Positions 34,911 to 43,578 of a stretch of DNA of 64,000 nt are shown in pieces. Under the pieces are notes generated by a model that did no database searches, was not told the DNA's origin, and saw nothing but the letters and a program-made list of their open reading frames with translations. A program made the position numbers and the translations under genes. The DNA lies in the NCBI RefSeq assembly GCF_014648915.1, contig NZ_BMSA01000013.1, positions 1-64,000 of the forward strand. The letters are read 5' to 3'. This stretch comes from Streptomyces phaeofaciens (lineage in GTDB: Bacteria > Actinomycetota > Actinomycetes > Streptomycetales > Streptomycetaceae). Within the stretch, counting starts at the first letter, position 1, and every line of letters begins with the position of its first letter.

Positions 34911-36365
34911 ATGCCCACCACACCGCCCCGGACCCGGCGCCGCCCGCGGCGCCCCCCGGAACACCCCGTACGCAGGAGGCGCCCCCGTTGGGCCATGCGG
35001 GCGGCGACCACGCTCTCCGTCGTCGTCCTCGCCTCGGCCGGGATCGGCCACTCGGTGGTCACCAGCCTCGACGCGGACATCGTCAGAGTGGACCCCTTCA
35101 AGGACATGAAGAACCGTCCTCGGGCGGGCCACGGCATGAACCTGCTGCTGGTCGGCACCGACGGCCGGGACCGGATCAGTGAGAGGGAGCGCCGCGCGTT
35201 CCGGCTCGGCGGAGCTCCCTGCCACTGCACCGACACGATCATGATCGTGCACATCTCGGAGGACCGGGAGCGGGCGAGCGTGGTCAGTCTGCCGCGCGAC
35301 TCCTACGCCGAGACGCCCCCGCACACCGACCAGGTCACCGGCGAGGAGCACCACGGGCACCCCATCAAGCTCAACGCGGCGTACGCGGAGGGCGGACCGC
35401 AGCTCACCGTGCGCACGGTGGAGAGCATGACGCATGTGAAGATCGACCACTATCTGGAGGTCGACTTCACCAGCTTCATGAAGACGGTGGACGTCGTCGG
35501 CGGTGTGAAGGTCTGCACCGCGCAGCCCCTGCGGGACACGTACACGGGTCTGGACCTGGCTCCCGGCACGCACACGCTGCGCGGTGGCGCGGCGCTCCAG
35601 TACGTCCGTGCCCGGCACGCCGACGCCTCCTCCGACCTCGGGCGGATGAAGCGCCAGCAGCGGTTCCTGGCCTCGCTGGTGGAGCGGGCCACGTCCTCCG
35701 GGATCCTGCTGAACCCGCTGAGGTTCCGGGACGTGACACGGGCGGTGCTGGGGTCGGTCCGGGCGGACCGCGGGTTCGGCACGGACGAACTGCTCGACCT
35801 GGGACGGGCGATGCGCACCTTCTCGCCGTCCTCCTCGGAGTTCACGACGGTCCCGATCGGCCGGATGGGCTTCCTGGTCGAGGGCATCGGCTCGACCCTG
35901 AAGTGGGACCCGGTGGGGTCCGAGCGTCTCTTCCGGGCCCTGCGCGACGACAAGCCCCTGGCGACGGCGCCGGGCCGGCGCGACGAGCCGGCGGGGCCGC
36001 GGGTGGCGGTGGCCCCGGATCGGATCAGCGTGCAGGTGGAGAACGGCACGGCGACCAAGGGGCTCGGCCTGCGCGTCGACACGGCCCTGGCGGCGGCCGG
36101 CTTCCGCACCACCCGCCGCCCGGTCGACGCGGCCGGCCAGGCCGTGGAACGTACGGTCGTCGCCTACGACCCGCGCTGGGACCGTTCCGCGCGCTCCCTG
36201 GCCGCCGCGCTGCCCGGCAGTGAACTGCGCGCCGTCCCCGGCCTCGGCCCGACCCTGAAGGTGATCGCCGGGGCGGACTTCCGTGAGGTCCGCAGGGTCC
36301 GGGTCCAGGAGCCGGTGGGCAAGGAGTCCGAGGTGGTGCGGGGCAGCGAGGTGGGGTGCCCGTGA
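34911..36365 (+). CDS. LCP family protein 4 with LytR_C-like domain
   Basis: A 484-residue LCP protein. It has an Arg/Pro-rich N-terminus, membrane segment (about 30-52), LCP domain (about 75-345; LLLVGTDGRDR, SLPRDSYAETPP, LTVRTVESMTHVKIDHYLEVDF, MKRQQRFLASL) and a C-terminal LytR_C-like part (about 365-460, ISVQVENGTATKG). GGAGGTG sits 8 bp before the ATG. It differs from proteins 2 and 3 in having an inserted CHC segment (GAPCHCTDT) after the first motif. It is followed, 109 bp on, by the Cys/Met-rich protein gene. Confidence 0.9.
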   Translation: MPTTPPRTRRRPRRPPEHPVRRRRPRWAMRAATTLSVVVLASAGIGHSVVTSLDADIVRVDPFKDMKNRPRAGHGMNLLLVGTDGRDRISERERRAFRLGGAPCHCTDTIMIVHISEDRERASVVSLPRDSYAETPPHTDQVTGEEHHGHPIKLNAAYAEGGPQLTVRTVESMTHVKIDHYLEVDFTSFMKTVDVVGGVKVCTAQPLRDTYTGLDLAPGTHTLRGGAALQYVRARHADASSDLGRMKRQQRFLASLVERATSSGILLNPLRFRDVTRAVLGSVRADRGFGTDELLDLGRAMRTFSPSSSEFTTVPIGRMGFLVEGIGSTLKWDPVGSERLFRALRDDKPLATAPGRRDEPAGPRVAVAPDRISVQVENGTATKGLGLRVDTALAAAGFRTTRRPVDAAGQAVERTVVAYDPRWDRSARSLAAALPGSELRAVPGLGPTLKVIAGADFREVRRVRVQEPVGKESEVVRGSEVGCP

Positions 36366-36474
36366 CACCCGCGGGCGTCCGCCGGATGGCGCGCCCGGTC
36401 CGGGAGGCGTAGGACGGAAGGGCAGGCAGGGCCCGGGGCCCGCCCGGACCCCCTCTCACCCCCCAGGAGGAGCC

Positions 36475-36837
36475 ATGACCCAGTCCGGATCCATGACGGC
36501 CATGAGCAAGGAGATGCAGGACTGCGTCCAGGCGTGCATGTCCTGCCACAGCGTGTGCGAGGAGACCATGAGCTCCTGCATGCAGATGGGCGGCCAGGCC
36601 CAGATGCAGATCATGCGCGCGCTCATGGACTGCTCCGAGACGACGCGGATGTGCGCCGACATGATGATGCGGCGCTCGCCCATGGCGACCGAGATGTGCG
36701 CGATGTGCGCCAAGGCCTGTGACATGTGTGCCGAGGCGTGTATGTCCATGCCGGACGATCCCCAGATGATGCGCTGCGCCGAGGCGTGTCGTCGCTGCGC
36801 CGAGACCTGTCGCACGATGGCGGGCGCCACCATGTGA
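36475..36837 (+). CDS. Cys/Met-rich four-helix-bundle copper-binding protein (DUF326-like)
   Basis: A 120-residue protein with 16 cysteines and about 25 methionines, mostly in CxxxC and CxxC patterns along predicted helices (C17, C21, C24, C28, C35, C53, C60, C75, C78, C82, C85, C89, C101, C105, C108, C112). This is the DUF326/Csp-like pattern of four-helix bundles that store or sequester Cu(I) inside the helix tube. There is no signal peptide, so it is probably cytosolic, like Csp3. A perfect AGGAGG precedes the ATG, implying high expression. No copper regulator or exporter gene is adjacent. Confidence 0.85.
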   Translation: MTQSGSMTAMSKEMQDCVQACMSCHSVCEETMSSCMQMGGQAQMQIMRALMDCSETTRMCADMMMRRSPMATEMCAMCAKACDMCAEACMSMPDDPQMMRCAEACRRCAETCRTMAGATM

Positions 36838-36855
36838 CGCCGTCAGCACGCCGTC

Positions 36856-36879
36856 GGGGGCACCCGTACGGGTGCCCCC
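36856..36879. terminator. bidirectional terminator, perfect 24-bp palindrome
   Basis: A 10-bp perfect stem with GTAC in the loop, lying between the ends of the convergent Cys-rich protein gene (+) and HAD gene (-). Confidence 0.85.
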
Positions 36880-36892
36880 GCGGTGTGCGGTC

Positions 36893-37522
36893 TCAGGCGA
36901 GGAGCGGCGCCAGCTCCCGCTCCAGGTCCGCCGGTTCGCGGTAGTGGACGGCCCGCATGCCCAGCGCGGCCGCGCTCTCCACGTTCTCCGGGGTGTCGTC
37001 CACGAAGAGGCACCGCTCGGGCCGTACGCCCGCCCGGGCCGCCGCGAGTTCGAGGATGCGCGGGTCGGGCTTGGCGAGTCCGACGCGGGCGCTGCTGATC
37101 ACGTGGTCGGCGAGTTCGCCCAGGCCGAGGGTGTCGAGGTCGCGCTCCAGGCCGAGGGTGGCGTTGGAGACGAGGACCAGCGGCACCCGGACCCGGGCCC
37201 GGCGCAGCAGGGTCACCACGGCCTCGTCGGCGTGGAAGGGCGACTCCAGCAGGGCGGTGCCGAGGGCCCAGCCCGTCTCGTCGTCCACGAGGGGGGCGAG
37301 GCCGCGGGCGATGGACTCCACCCACTCCTGCTCGGTGATCCGGCCCAGCAGGAGCGGGCCGTCGACCTCCGGGGCGAACGCCACCTTCTTGGTGGTGCCC
37401 TCGGACAGGCCCGCGGCGCGCTCCAGCGTCTCCAGGTGGGTGGAGTCGAAGTGCCGTATCACGTTGTCGATGTCACACAGGACGGCGTCGAACGGCGGTC
37501 TGCCGCCAGGGGTGTCAGCCAC
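36893..37522 (-). CDS. HAD-superfamily hydrolase
   Basis: A 209-residue soluble phosphatase-like protein. HAD motifs in order: VLCDIDNVIRHF (motif I, nucleophile Asp), VLVSNATLGLE (motif II), GLAKPDPRIL (motif III lysine) and CLFVDDTPENVE (motif IV acids). The cap between motifs I and II is of the small alpha-helical type. The substrate cannot be told. The GTG start overlaps the LCP gene 5 stop by 8 bp, so it is the second gene of a two-gene operon. Confidence 0.87.
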   Translation of the reverse strand: MADTPGGRPPFDAVLCDIDNVIRHFDSTHLETLERAAGLSEGTTKKVAFAPEVDGPLLLGRITEQEWVESIARGLAPLVDDETGWALGTALLESPFHADEAVVTLLRRARVRVPLVLVSNATLGLERDLDTLGLGELADHVISSARVGLAKPDPRILELAAARAGVRPERCLFVDDTPENVESAAALGMRAVHYREPADLERELAPLLA

Positions 37523-38804
37523 TCGACACCGTGACCTTCTCGTCGTTCTTCAGCTGCTCGACCAGCTGCTTCACCTTGGTCTTGTCCCAGACGAGGTTGC
37601 CGCCGGTGGAGCCGGAGATCGGCATGTTCATCGACTTGCCGTCGCCGCTGTTGACGCCCTTCATCGCGAAGAACATGGAGCCGAGGTCGTACAGGCCCAT
37701 GTCCTTGTCGACGATCAGGGTGTCCAGGCCCGCGCTCATGGTCGGGTAGAGCTTGAACGGGTTGAGGACCGTGCCCGGGGTGGCCACCTGGTTGGCGAGG
37801 GCGGCGAGGAACTTCTGCTGGTTCTTGGTGCGGTCCAGGTCGGAGCCGGCCAGCGCGTAGCGGGTGCGGACGAAGGCGAGGGCCTCCTCGCCGTCCAGGG
37901 TCTGCTTGCCCTTCTTGAAGTCGGCGCCGGACTTGGTGTCCTTGATGTCCTGCGGGATGTCTATCTCGACGCCGCCGACCGAGTCCACGATGTTGGCGAA
38001 GCCGGCGAAGCCGATCTCGACGTAGTGGTCGATGTGCAGGCCGGTGTTGAACTCGACGGTCCGCACGAGCAGTTCGGGGCCGTCCTCGGCGTAGGCGGCG
38101 TTGAGCTTGGTGTGCCGGCCGGTGCCCTTGTAGGTCTTGCCGGACTCGGAGCCGACGAAGGACGGGATCTCCACGTCCGAGTCGCGCGGCAGCGAGATGA
38201 GGGTGTCGCCGTTGGACCCGGTGTGCAGGATCATCATCGAGTCGGTGCGCTTGCCCTCGGCGGAGCCGGTGTGCAGCTTCTTCTTGTCCTCGGCGGACAT
38301 GCCCTCACGGCTGTCGGAGCCGACGATCAGATAGTTGGTGCCCTCGCCCGCCTCGGGCCGGTCGATGACCTTGGAGAGGTCGACCTCGCGCTTGAGCTTG
38401 CCGTCGGCCCAGAAGTAGGTGCTCACGCCCGTCACGACCAGCACGGTCACGACGGTGATCGCGGTCCACTTGATCCGGCGGCGCCAGTCGGGCGCGGGGC
38501 GCGTGCCCCCGGTGTACCCGTCACCCGGGCCGCCGGGGCCGCCCGGGCCGCCGGAGCCGCCGTAGACCTGGCCCGAGCTGTAGCCGCTGTCGTACCCGGC
38601 CTGCTGGGCGTTGGTGTAGTCGCCGTGCCCCTGACCGTTGACGTACGACGGCTGCTGCGGGACGCCGGCGCCCTGCGGCGGGGCACCGGGGCCACGCCGG
38701 ACCTGACGCATGACGCGCGCGCTCTCGGGCTGTGCGGCGGCGCTGCCGTTTCCGTACCGGGATCCGCGGTTGTCGTCGGACCATCCCTCGGGCCAATCGT
38801 TCAT
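37515..38804 (-). CDS. LCP family protein 5
   Basis: A 429-residue LCP protein on the opposite strand from the other four. The N-terminal 105 residues are a Gly/Gln/Tyr/Pro-rich cytoplasmic stretch. The membrane segment is about 112-132 and the LCP domain about 160-410 (NYLIVGSDSREGM, SLPRDSDVEIPSF, TVEFNTGLHIDHYVEIGF, RTRYALAGSDLDRT). There is no LytR_C domain. ATG start MNDWPEGWSD; the frame remains open upstream but overlaps the thioesterase gene region. It is co-transcribed with the HAD hydrolase gene. This sequence is the most divergent of the five LCPs. Confidence 0.88.
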   Translation of the reverse strand: MNDWPEGWSDDNRGSRYGNGSAAAQPESARVMRQVRRGPGAPPQGAGVPQQPSYVNGQGHGDYTNAQQAGYDSGYSSGQVYGGSGGPGGPGGPGDGYTGGTRPAPDWRRRIKWTAITVVTVLVVTGVSTYFWADGKLKREVDLSKVIDRPEAGEGTNYLIVGSDSREGMSAEDKKKLHTGSAEGKRTDSMMILHTGSNGDTLISLPRDSDVEIPSFVGSESGKTYKGTGRHTKLNAAYAEDGPELLVRTVEFNTGLHIDHYVEIGFAGFANIVDSVGGVEIDIPQDIKDTKSGADFKKGKQTLDGEEALAFVRTRYALAGSDLDRTKNQQKFLAALANQVATPGTVLNPFKLYPTMSAGLDTLIVDKDMGLYDLGSMFFAMKGVNSGDGKSMNMPISGSTGGNLVWDKTKVKQLVEQLKNDEKVTVSSG

Positions 38805-38924
38805 GTCGAACAGTGTGCAGGGCGCGGCTGTGTCCCTTACAAGGGTCGTCGGAAAATCAGCGCCCCGCTGTTGCCAAGCTGACACAAAGTCCCGGCTTGT
38901 CCGGCTCGGCATAAGGTGGAGGAC

Positions 38925-39482
38925 ATGACAGACCAGGTCACCGCAGCGGAGTCGGGCACGACGGACATCCCGGGCAAGCCCACATCCGCGTCCCGCACCA
39001 CCCTCAGCCACATCATGACCCACAACGACACCAACCTCCTGGGCACGGTGCACGGCGGTGTGATCATGAAGCTCGTCGACGACGCCGCGGGCGCCGTGGC
39101 CGGCCGCCACTCCGGCGGTCCCGCCGTCACCGCGTCCATGGACGAGATGGTGTTCCTGGAGCCGGTCCGCGTCGGTGACCTCGTCCATGTGAAGGCACAG
39201 GTCAACTGGACCGGCCGGACCTCGATGGAGGTCGGCGTACGGGTGCTGGCGGAGCGCTGGAACGAGTCGGCGCCGGCCACCCAGGTCGGTTCGGCCTACC
39301 TGGTCTTCGCGGCCGTGGACGCGGACGGCAAGCCGCGGGTGGTCCCGCAGGTGGTCCCGGAGACCGAGCGCGACGAGCGCCGCTACCAGGAGGCCCAGAT
39401 CCGCCGCACCCACCGCCTGGCCCGCCGCCGGGCGATCAGGGAACTGCGCGAGCGCCGGATCGCGGAGGGCTACGAGCACTGA
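38925..39482 (+). CDS. acyl-CoA thioesterase (hotdog fold)
   Basis: A 185-residue hotdog-fold enzyme that hydrolyses acyl-CoA. The family active-site region NLLGTVHGGVIMKLVDDAAGAVA is evident (about 35-57), followed by MDEMVFLEPVRVGD. The C-terminal 45 residues are charged and helical. GGTGGAGGAC sits directly before the ATG (MTDQVTAAES), so I prefer it to the GTG at 38916. It is divergent from LCP gene 5. Confidence 0.9.
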   Translation: MTDQVTAAESGTTDIPGKPTSASRTTLSHIMTHNDTNLLGTVHGGVIMKLVDDAAGAVAGRHSGGPAVTASMDEMVFLEPVRVGDLVHVKAQVNWTGRTSMEVGVRVLAERWNESAPATQVGSAYLVFAAVDADGKPRVVPQVVPETERDERRYQEAQIRRTHRLARRRAIRELRERRIAEGYEH

Positions 39483-39503
39483 GGACCGGCGTCGCCGCCG
39501 CGC

Positions 39504-39953
39504 TCAGCCGGGCGGGAGCAGCGTCTCCAGCTTGGCGAACGACTGGGTCCAGCCCTCCTCGTGCAGGGCGCGGCGCCGCTCGGTGGCGAAGCCGTCCTGG
39601 GTGAGGGTCAGCTCGGTCGAGGCGCCCTCCGAGGCGCGCAGTGCGAGGGTGACGATCGTCTCACGGTCCTCGGGGTCGGGTTCCTCCCAGCGGAAGGTGT
39701 ACCGCAGGAGCCCCGGCGGGTCGATGTCGAGGAACTCGCCGGCCAGGTGGAACACGTCGCCGTCCGGGGGCCGCATCGTGATGCGGTAGGCCCCGCCCGG
39801 CCGGAGGTCGCTCGTCACGTCGGGGATCGTGAAGCCGTCGGGGCCCCACCAGCGGGCCAGCTCCCGCGGCGCGGTCAGGGCCCGGAACACGGCCGGGGGT
39901 GCGGCGGGCAGGTGCCGCCGCAGACGCAGCACGAGTCCTTCGTCACGGGCCAT
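39504..39953 (-). CDS. SRPBCC (AHSA1-type) domain protein
   Basis: A 149-residue soluble protein of the START/Bet v1-like fold. It shows the AHSA1 pattern: RHLPAAPPAVFRALTAPRELARWWGP near the N-terminus, LRPGGAYRITMRPPDG, and EEGWTQSFAKLETLL at the end. These proteins bind hydrophobic ligands in a cavity or act as Hsp90-like co-factors in eukaryotes; bacterial roles are mostly unknown. Convergent to the thioesterase gene with a 21-bp gap. Confidence 0.87.
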   Translation of the reverse strand: MARDEGLVLRLRRHLPAAPPAVFRALTAPRELARWWGPDGFTIPDVTSDLRPGGAYRITMRPPDGDVFHLAGEFLDIDPPGLLRYTFRWEEPDPEDRETIVTLALRASEGASTELTLTQDGFATERRRALHEEGWTQSFAKLETLLPPG

Positions 39954-40062
39954 CGCGCACCTCCTCCCCCATCGTGGACCGTGCTCGCGCCGTCCACCAC
40001 ACGCACCTCGCCCTCCGGCCGGGAGACGGACGGAGGGCGAGAGGGGCGTGCCGGGGCCGGTG

Positions 40063-41220
40063 TTACGGCAGGTTGCGGGCCATGACGATCCGCTGGACCT
40101 GGTTGGTGCCCTCGTAGATCTGCGTGATCTTGGCGTCGCGCATCATGCGCTCGACCGGGTAGTCACGGGTGTAGCCGTAGCCGCCGAGGAGCTGGACGGC
40201 GTCCGTGGTGACCTCCATGGCGACGTCCGAGGCGAAGCACTTGGCGGCGGCGCCCTGGAAGGTGAGGTCGCTGTCGCCGCGCTCGGACTTGGCGGCGGCG
40301 GCGTAGGTCAGCTGGCGGGCGGCCTCGATCTTCATGGCCATGTCCGCCAGCATGAACTGGATGCCCTGGAAGTCGGCGATCGGCTTGCCGAACTGCTTGC
40401 GCTCCTGGACATAGCCCTTGGCGTAGTCGAACGCACCCTGGGCGACACCGAGCGCCTGGGCGGCGATGGTGATGCGGGTGTGGTCCAGGGTCGCCATGGC
40501 CGTGGCGAAGCCGGTGCCCTCCTCGCCGATCATGCGGTCGGCGGGGATGCGGACGTTGTCGAAGTAGACCTCGCGGGTCGGGGAGCCCTTGATGCCGAGC
40601 TTCTTCTCCGGGGCGCCGAAGGAGACGCCCGGGTCGGACTTCTCGACGACGAAGGCGGAGATGCCCTTGGAGCGCTTGCTCGGGTCGGTGACGGCCATCA
40701 CCGTGTAGTAGTCGGAGACACCCGCGTTGGTGATCCAGCGCTTCACACCGTTGAGGATCCAGAAGTCGCCGTCACGGACCGCCTTGGTCTTCATACCGGC
40801 CGCGTCGGAGCCGGCGTCCGGCTCGGAGAGGCAGTACGAGAACATCCCGTCGCCCTTGGCCAGCGGCGCGAGGTACTTCTTCTTCAGTTCCTCGGAGCCG
40901 GAGAGGATCACCGGGAGCGAGCCGAGCTTGTTCACCGCGGGGATCAGCGAGGACGACACGCAGGCGCGGGCCACCTCCTCGATCACGATCACCGTGGCGA
41001 GGGCGTCCGCGCCGGCGCCGCCGTACTCCTCGGGGACGTGCACGGCGTGCAGGTCGCTCGCCACGAGGGCGTCCAGCGCCTCCTGCGGGAAGCGGGCCTC
41101 CTCGTCCACCGCGGCGGCGTACGGCGCGATCTTCGCCTCGGCCAGCGAACGGATGGCGTCACGGAGCATGTCGTGCTCCTCGGACGGGCGGTACAGGTCG
41201 AAATCAGCCGATCCGGCCAA
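40063..41220 (-). CDS. acyl-CoA dehydrogenase
   Basis: A 385-residue FAD enzyme for the first step of fatty-acid or branched-chain beta-oxidation. Signatures: CLSEPDAGSDAAGMKT (FAD and substrate binding), ERKQFGKPIADFQGIQFMLADM, LLGGYGYTRDYPVERMMRDAKI and the catalytic glutamate in QIYEGTNQ. Start is TTG (MAGSADFDLY) with GAGAG just upstream. The upstream region contains an AT-rich dyad that could be an operator. By recall it matches S. coelicolor SCO3051. Confidence 0.93.
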   Translation of the reverse strand: MAGSADFDLYRPSEEHDMLRDAIRSLAEAKIAPYAAAVDEEARFPQEALDALVASDLHAVHVPEEYGGAGADALATVIVIEEVARACVSSSLIPAVNKLGSLPVILSGSEELKKKYLAPLAKGDGMFSYCLSEPDAGSDAAGMKTKAVRDGDFWILNGVKRWITNAGVSDYYTVMAVTDPSKRSKGISAFVVEKSDPGVSFGAPEKKLGIKGSPTREVYFDNVRIPADRMIGEEGTGFATAMATLDHTRITIAAQALGVAQGAFDYAKGYVQERKQFGKPIADFQGIQFMLADMAMKIEAARQLTYAAAAKSERGDSDLTFQGAAAKCFASDVAMEVTTDAVQLLGGYGYTRDYPVERMMRDAKITQIYEGTNQVQRIVMARNLP

Positions 41221-41257
41221 GGTCTCTCACGCTCCAAGAACGCTCAGGGTGTGCGCG

Positions 41258-41272
41258 CTAACTACCGTTAAG
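41258..41272 (-). promoter_or_regulatory. possible operator upstream of acyl-CoA dehydrogenase
   Basis: CTAAC-TACC-GTTAAG forms a TAAC/GTTA dyad in a conspicuously AT-rich pocket (41255-41290) about 40-50 bp upstream of the TTG start. It resembles operators of fatty-acid regulators in general form only. Confidence 0.35.
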
Positions 41273-41422
41273 TAACTCAAATTTTAAGGGCCTGCCCACG
41301 CAAGTGATACGTGAGCTGGGCAACAAGGGGAAATGCATCGGGGAAACCGCCCGGTGACGTGCCAGGACGCGCCCCGACTATGCTCAGGCAGCGCATCCCC
41401 CGGCATTCTCCCAGGAGCACGC

Positions 41423-42766
41423 ATGAGCCTCAAGATCACCGTGATCGGCACCGGCTATCTCGGCGCCACACACGCCGCGGCCATGGCCGAACTGGGTTTC
41501 GAGGTACTCGCCCTGGATGTCGTCAAGGAGAAGATCGAGAAGCTGGAGCGCGGCGAGACCCCGATGTACGAGCCGGGTCTTGAGGACCTGCTGCGCCGGC
41601 ACGTCGCCGGGATCGAGGGCTCCACCGGGCGGCTGCGCTTCACCCAGGACTGGGCCGAGGTCGGCGCGTTCGGCGACGTCCACTTCGTCTGCGTGAACAC
41701 CCCGCAGAAGCACGGCGAGTACGCCTGCGACATGTCGTACGTCGAGTCCGCGATCGGCTCGCTCGCCCCGCATCTGACCCGGCCCGCGCTGGTCGTCGGC
41801 AAGTCGACCGTACCGGTGGGCTCCGCCGACCGGCTGGCGGCGACGATCGCCGAACTGGCACCGGCCGGCGCGGCGGCCGAGCTGGCCTGGAACCCGGAGT
41901 TCCTGCGCGAGGGCTTCGCCGTCGACGACACCCTGCACCCCGACCGGATCGTCGTCGGGGTCCGCAGCGAGCGGGCGGAGAAGCTGCTGCGCGAGGTGTA
42001 CGCCACCCCGGTCGGGGAGGGGTCGCCGTTCGTGGTCACCGACTTCCCGACGGCGGAGCTGGTGAAGACCGCCGCGAACTCCTTCCTCGCCACCAAGATC
42101 TCCTTCATCAACGCGATGGCCGAGGTGTGCGAGGCCGCGGACGGCGACGTGGCGAAGCTGGCCGAGGCCATCGGGTACGACGACCGGATCGGCAAGAAGT
42201 TCCTGCGGGCCGGGATCGGCTTCGGCGGCGGCTGTCTGCCCAAGGACATCCGGGCCTTCATGGCGCGGGCCGGTGAGCTGGGCGCCGACCAGGCGCTCAC
42301 CTTCCTGCGCGAGATCGACTCCATCAACATGCGCCAGCGCGGGCAGATGGTGGAGCTGGCCCGGCAGGCGCTGGGCGGCGGGTCGTTCCTCGGCAAGCGG
42401 GTCGCCGTGCTCGGCGCGACCTTCAAGCCGGACTCCGACGACGTCCGGGACTCCCCCGCGCTGAACGTCGCCGGCCAGATACACCTTCAGGGCGGCCAGG
42501 TGACCGTCTACGACCCGAAGGGCATGGAGAACGCCCGCCGGGTCTTCCCGACCCTCGGCTACGCCGACTCGGCGCTCGAGGCCGTGCGGGGCGCCGACGT
42601 CGTCCTGCACCTGACCGAGTGGCGGGAGTTCCGTGAGCTGGACCCGGCGGAGCTCGGCGACGTCGCGACGACCCGGCTGATCCTCGACGGGCGCAACGCG
42701 CTCGACCCGGCGCTGTGGCGCGCGGCGGGCTGGACGTACCGGGCGATGGGCCGTCCGACCGCGTAG
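41423..42766 (+). CDS. UDP-glucose 6-dehydrogenase
   Basis: A 447-residue enzyme oxidising UDP-glucose to UDP-glucuronate with two NAD+. Visible: the NAD-binding motif VIGTGYLGATHAAAM, CVNTPQK, VGKSTVPVG, EFLREGFAVDD, the catalytic cysteine in FGGGCLPKDI, and the C-terminal VLGATFKPDSDDVRDSPAL. CCAGGAG lies just before the ATG (MSLKITVIG). UDP-glucuronate could feed uronic-acid-containing polymers, in keeping with the surface-glycan theme of the window. Followed by tandem repeats and a strong terminator. Confidence 0.93.
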   Translation: MSLKITVIGTGYLGATHAAAMAELGFEVLALDVVKEKIEKLERGETPMYEPGLEDLLRRHVAGIEGSTGRLRFTQDWAEVGAFGDVHFVCVNTPQKHGEYACDMSYVESAIGSLAPHLTRPALVVGKSTVPVGSADRLAATIAELAPAGAAAELAWNPEFLREGFAVDDTLHPDRIVVGVRSERAEKLLREVYATPVGEGSPFVVTDFPTAELVKTAANSFLATKISFINAMAEVCEAADGDVAKLAEAIGYDDRIGKKFLRAGIGFGGGCLPKDIRAFMARAGELGADQALTFLREIDSINMRQRGQMVELARQALGGGSFLGKRVAVLGATFKPDSDDVRDSPALNVAGQIHLQGGQVTVYDPKGMENARRVFPTLGYADSALEAVRGADVVLHLTEWREFRELDPAELGDVATTRLILDGRNALDPALWRAAGWTYRAMGRPTA

Positions 42767-42771
42767 GGGCT

Positions 42772-42881
42772 CCGGCCGCGCGGGACAGGAAATCCGACCG
42801 CGCGGGACAGGGAATCCGACCGCGCGGGACAGGGAATCCGACCGCGCGGGACAGGGAATCCGACCGCGCGGCGCAAGGGAG
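42772..42881. repeat. 22-bp tandem repeat, four to five copies
   Basis: Units at 42772-42793, 42794-42815, 42816-42837 and 42838-42859 share CCGCGCGGGACAGG. Units 2 to 4 are identical and a degenerate fifth runs to 42881. It starts 5 bp after the stop of the UDP-glucose dehydrogenase gene. Confidence 0.92.
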
Positions 42882-42931
42882 GTCCGGCCGCGCGGGACGT
42901 CCGGCCGCGCGGGACGTCCGGCCGCGCGGGA
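42882..42931. repeat. 17-bp tandem repeat, three copies
   Basis: GTCCGGCCGCGCGGGAC repeated at 42882-42898 and 42899-42915, with a partial third copy. It shares the core CCGCGCGGGA with the 22-bp array just before it, so the two arrays probably arose from one another. Confidence 0.9.
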
Positions 42932-42938
42932 GAAGGGT

Positions 42939-42979
42939 GACGCCGGTTCGGCCGAGGCTCAGTCGGCCGAACCGGCGTC
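42939..42979. terminator. perfect 17-bp hairpin between convergent genes
   Basis: Stem 42939-42955 pairs perfectly with 42963-42979 around a 7-nt loop. It is the strongest hairpin in the window and can end transcripts of both the UDP-glucose dehydrogenase gene (+) and the CGNR gene (-). Confidence 0.92.
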
Positions 42980-43032
42980 TGCCTGCATTCTGCCGCACCG
43001 GGCCGGTACGTGGCGTAGGAACTCCCTGTGGA

Positions 43033-43539
43033 TCACTCGTCCTTCGCCCGGTAGCGGCGCATCTTGGCGCGGGCCCCGCACACCTGCATGGAGCACCAGC
43101 GGCCCCGGCCGGCCGGACTGCGGTCGTAGTACGCCCAGTGGCAGGTGACGGCCTCGCAGGCCTTCAGCCGGTTCCAGGTGCCGGCGACCAGCGCCTCGGC
43201 GACGGCCGCCGACACCCGGGAGAGCAGGGGGCCCGGGTCGGCGGGGGCGAGCCGGGCGGAGCCGTCCCCCGGGTCGACGGCCACCAGCAGCGGGGCCGCC
43301 GTGAGCAGTTCGCCGAGCGGGGTCACCGCGCGGTGCGGGGCGTGGCCGGCGTGGGCCAGCAGGGCCGCGCGCAGGGACTCGCGCAGCTCACGGGCCGCGG
43401 GGAGCTCGTCGTCGGTGAGCCCGAGGCGCGCCCGGCCGTCCGCCGTGTCGAGCGTGTCGGCGCCCGACTCGATGTCCAGCGTGTTGACCAGGGACTCGAC
43501 CAGGGCCAGGCCTCCCGGCGCGGGCGATCTCTCACTCAT
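43033..43539 (-). CDS. CGNR zinc-finger protein (ABATE domain), putative regulator
   Basis: A 168-residue protein. The N-terminal 110 residues are the ABATE (ginkgo-type ligand-binding) domain, beginning LALVESLVNTLDI. The C-terminal part is the CGNR zinc finger with CEAVTCHWAYYD, then CSMQVCGARAKMRRYR. Such proteins are thought to be ligand-responsive DNA-binding regulators. It is divergent from a VOC-family gene, and the 122-bp intergenic region contains five GGTTAC half-sites, suggesting direct regulation of that gene and of itself. ATG start MSERSPAPGG. Confidence 0.88.
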   Translation of the reverse strand: MSERSPAPGGLALVESLVNTLDIESGADTLDTADGRARLGLTDDELPAARELRESLRAALLAHAGHAPHRAVTPLGELLTAAPLLVAVDPGDGSARLAPADPGPLLSRVSAAVAEALVAGTWNRLKACEAVTCHWAYYDRSPAGRGRWCSMQVCGARAKMRRYRAKDE

Positions 43540-43578
43540 GGCCGCACGCTACCTCCCGGTTCGGCAATCCCCTTGCGA

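Noticed and set aside
42772..42931. Tandem repeats considered as a CRISPR array
   Set aside because: The units are directly adjacent with no unique spacers and no cas genes are near, so this is a simple tandem array.
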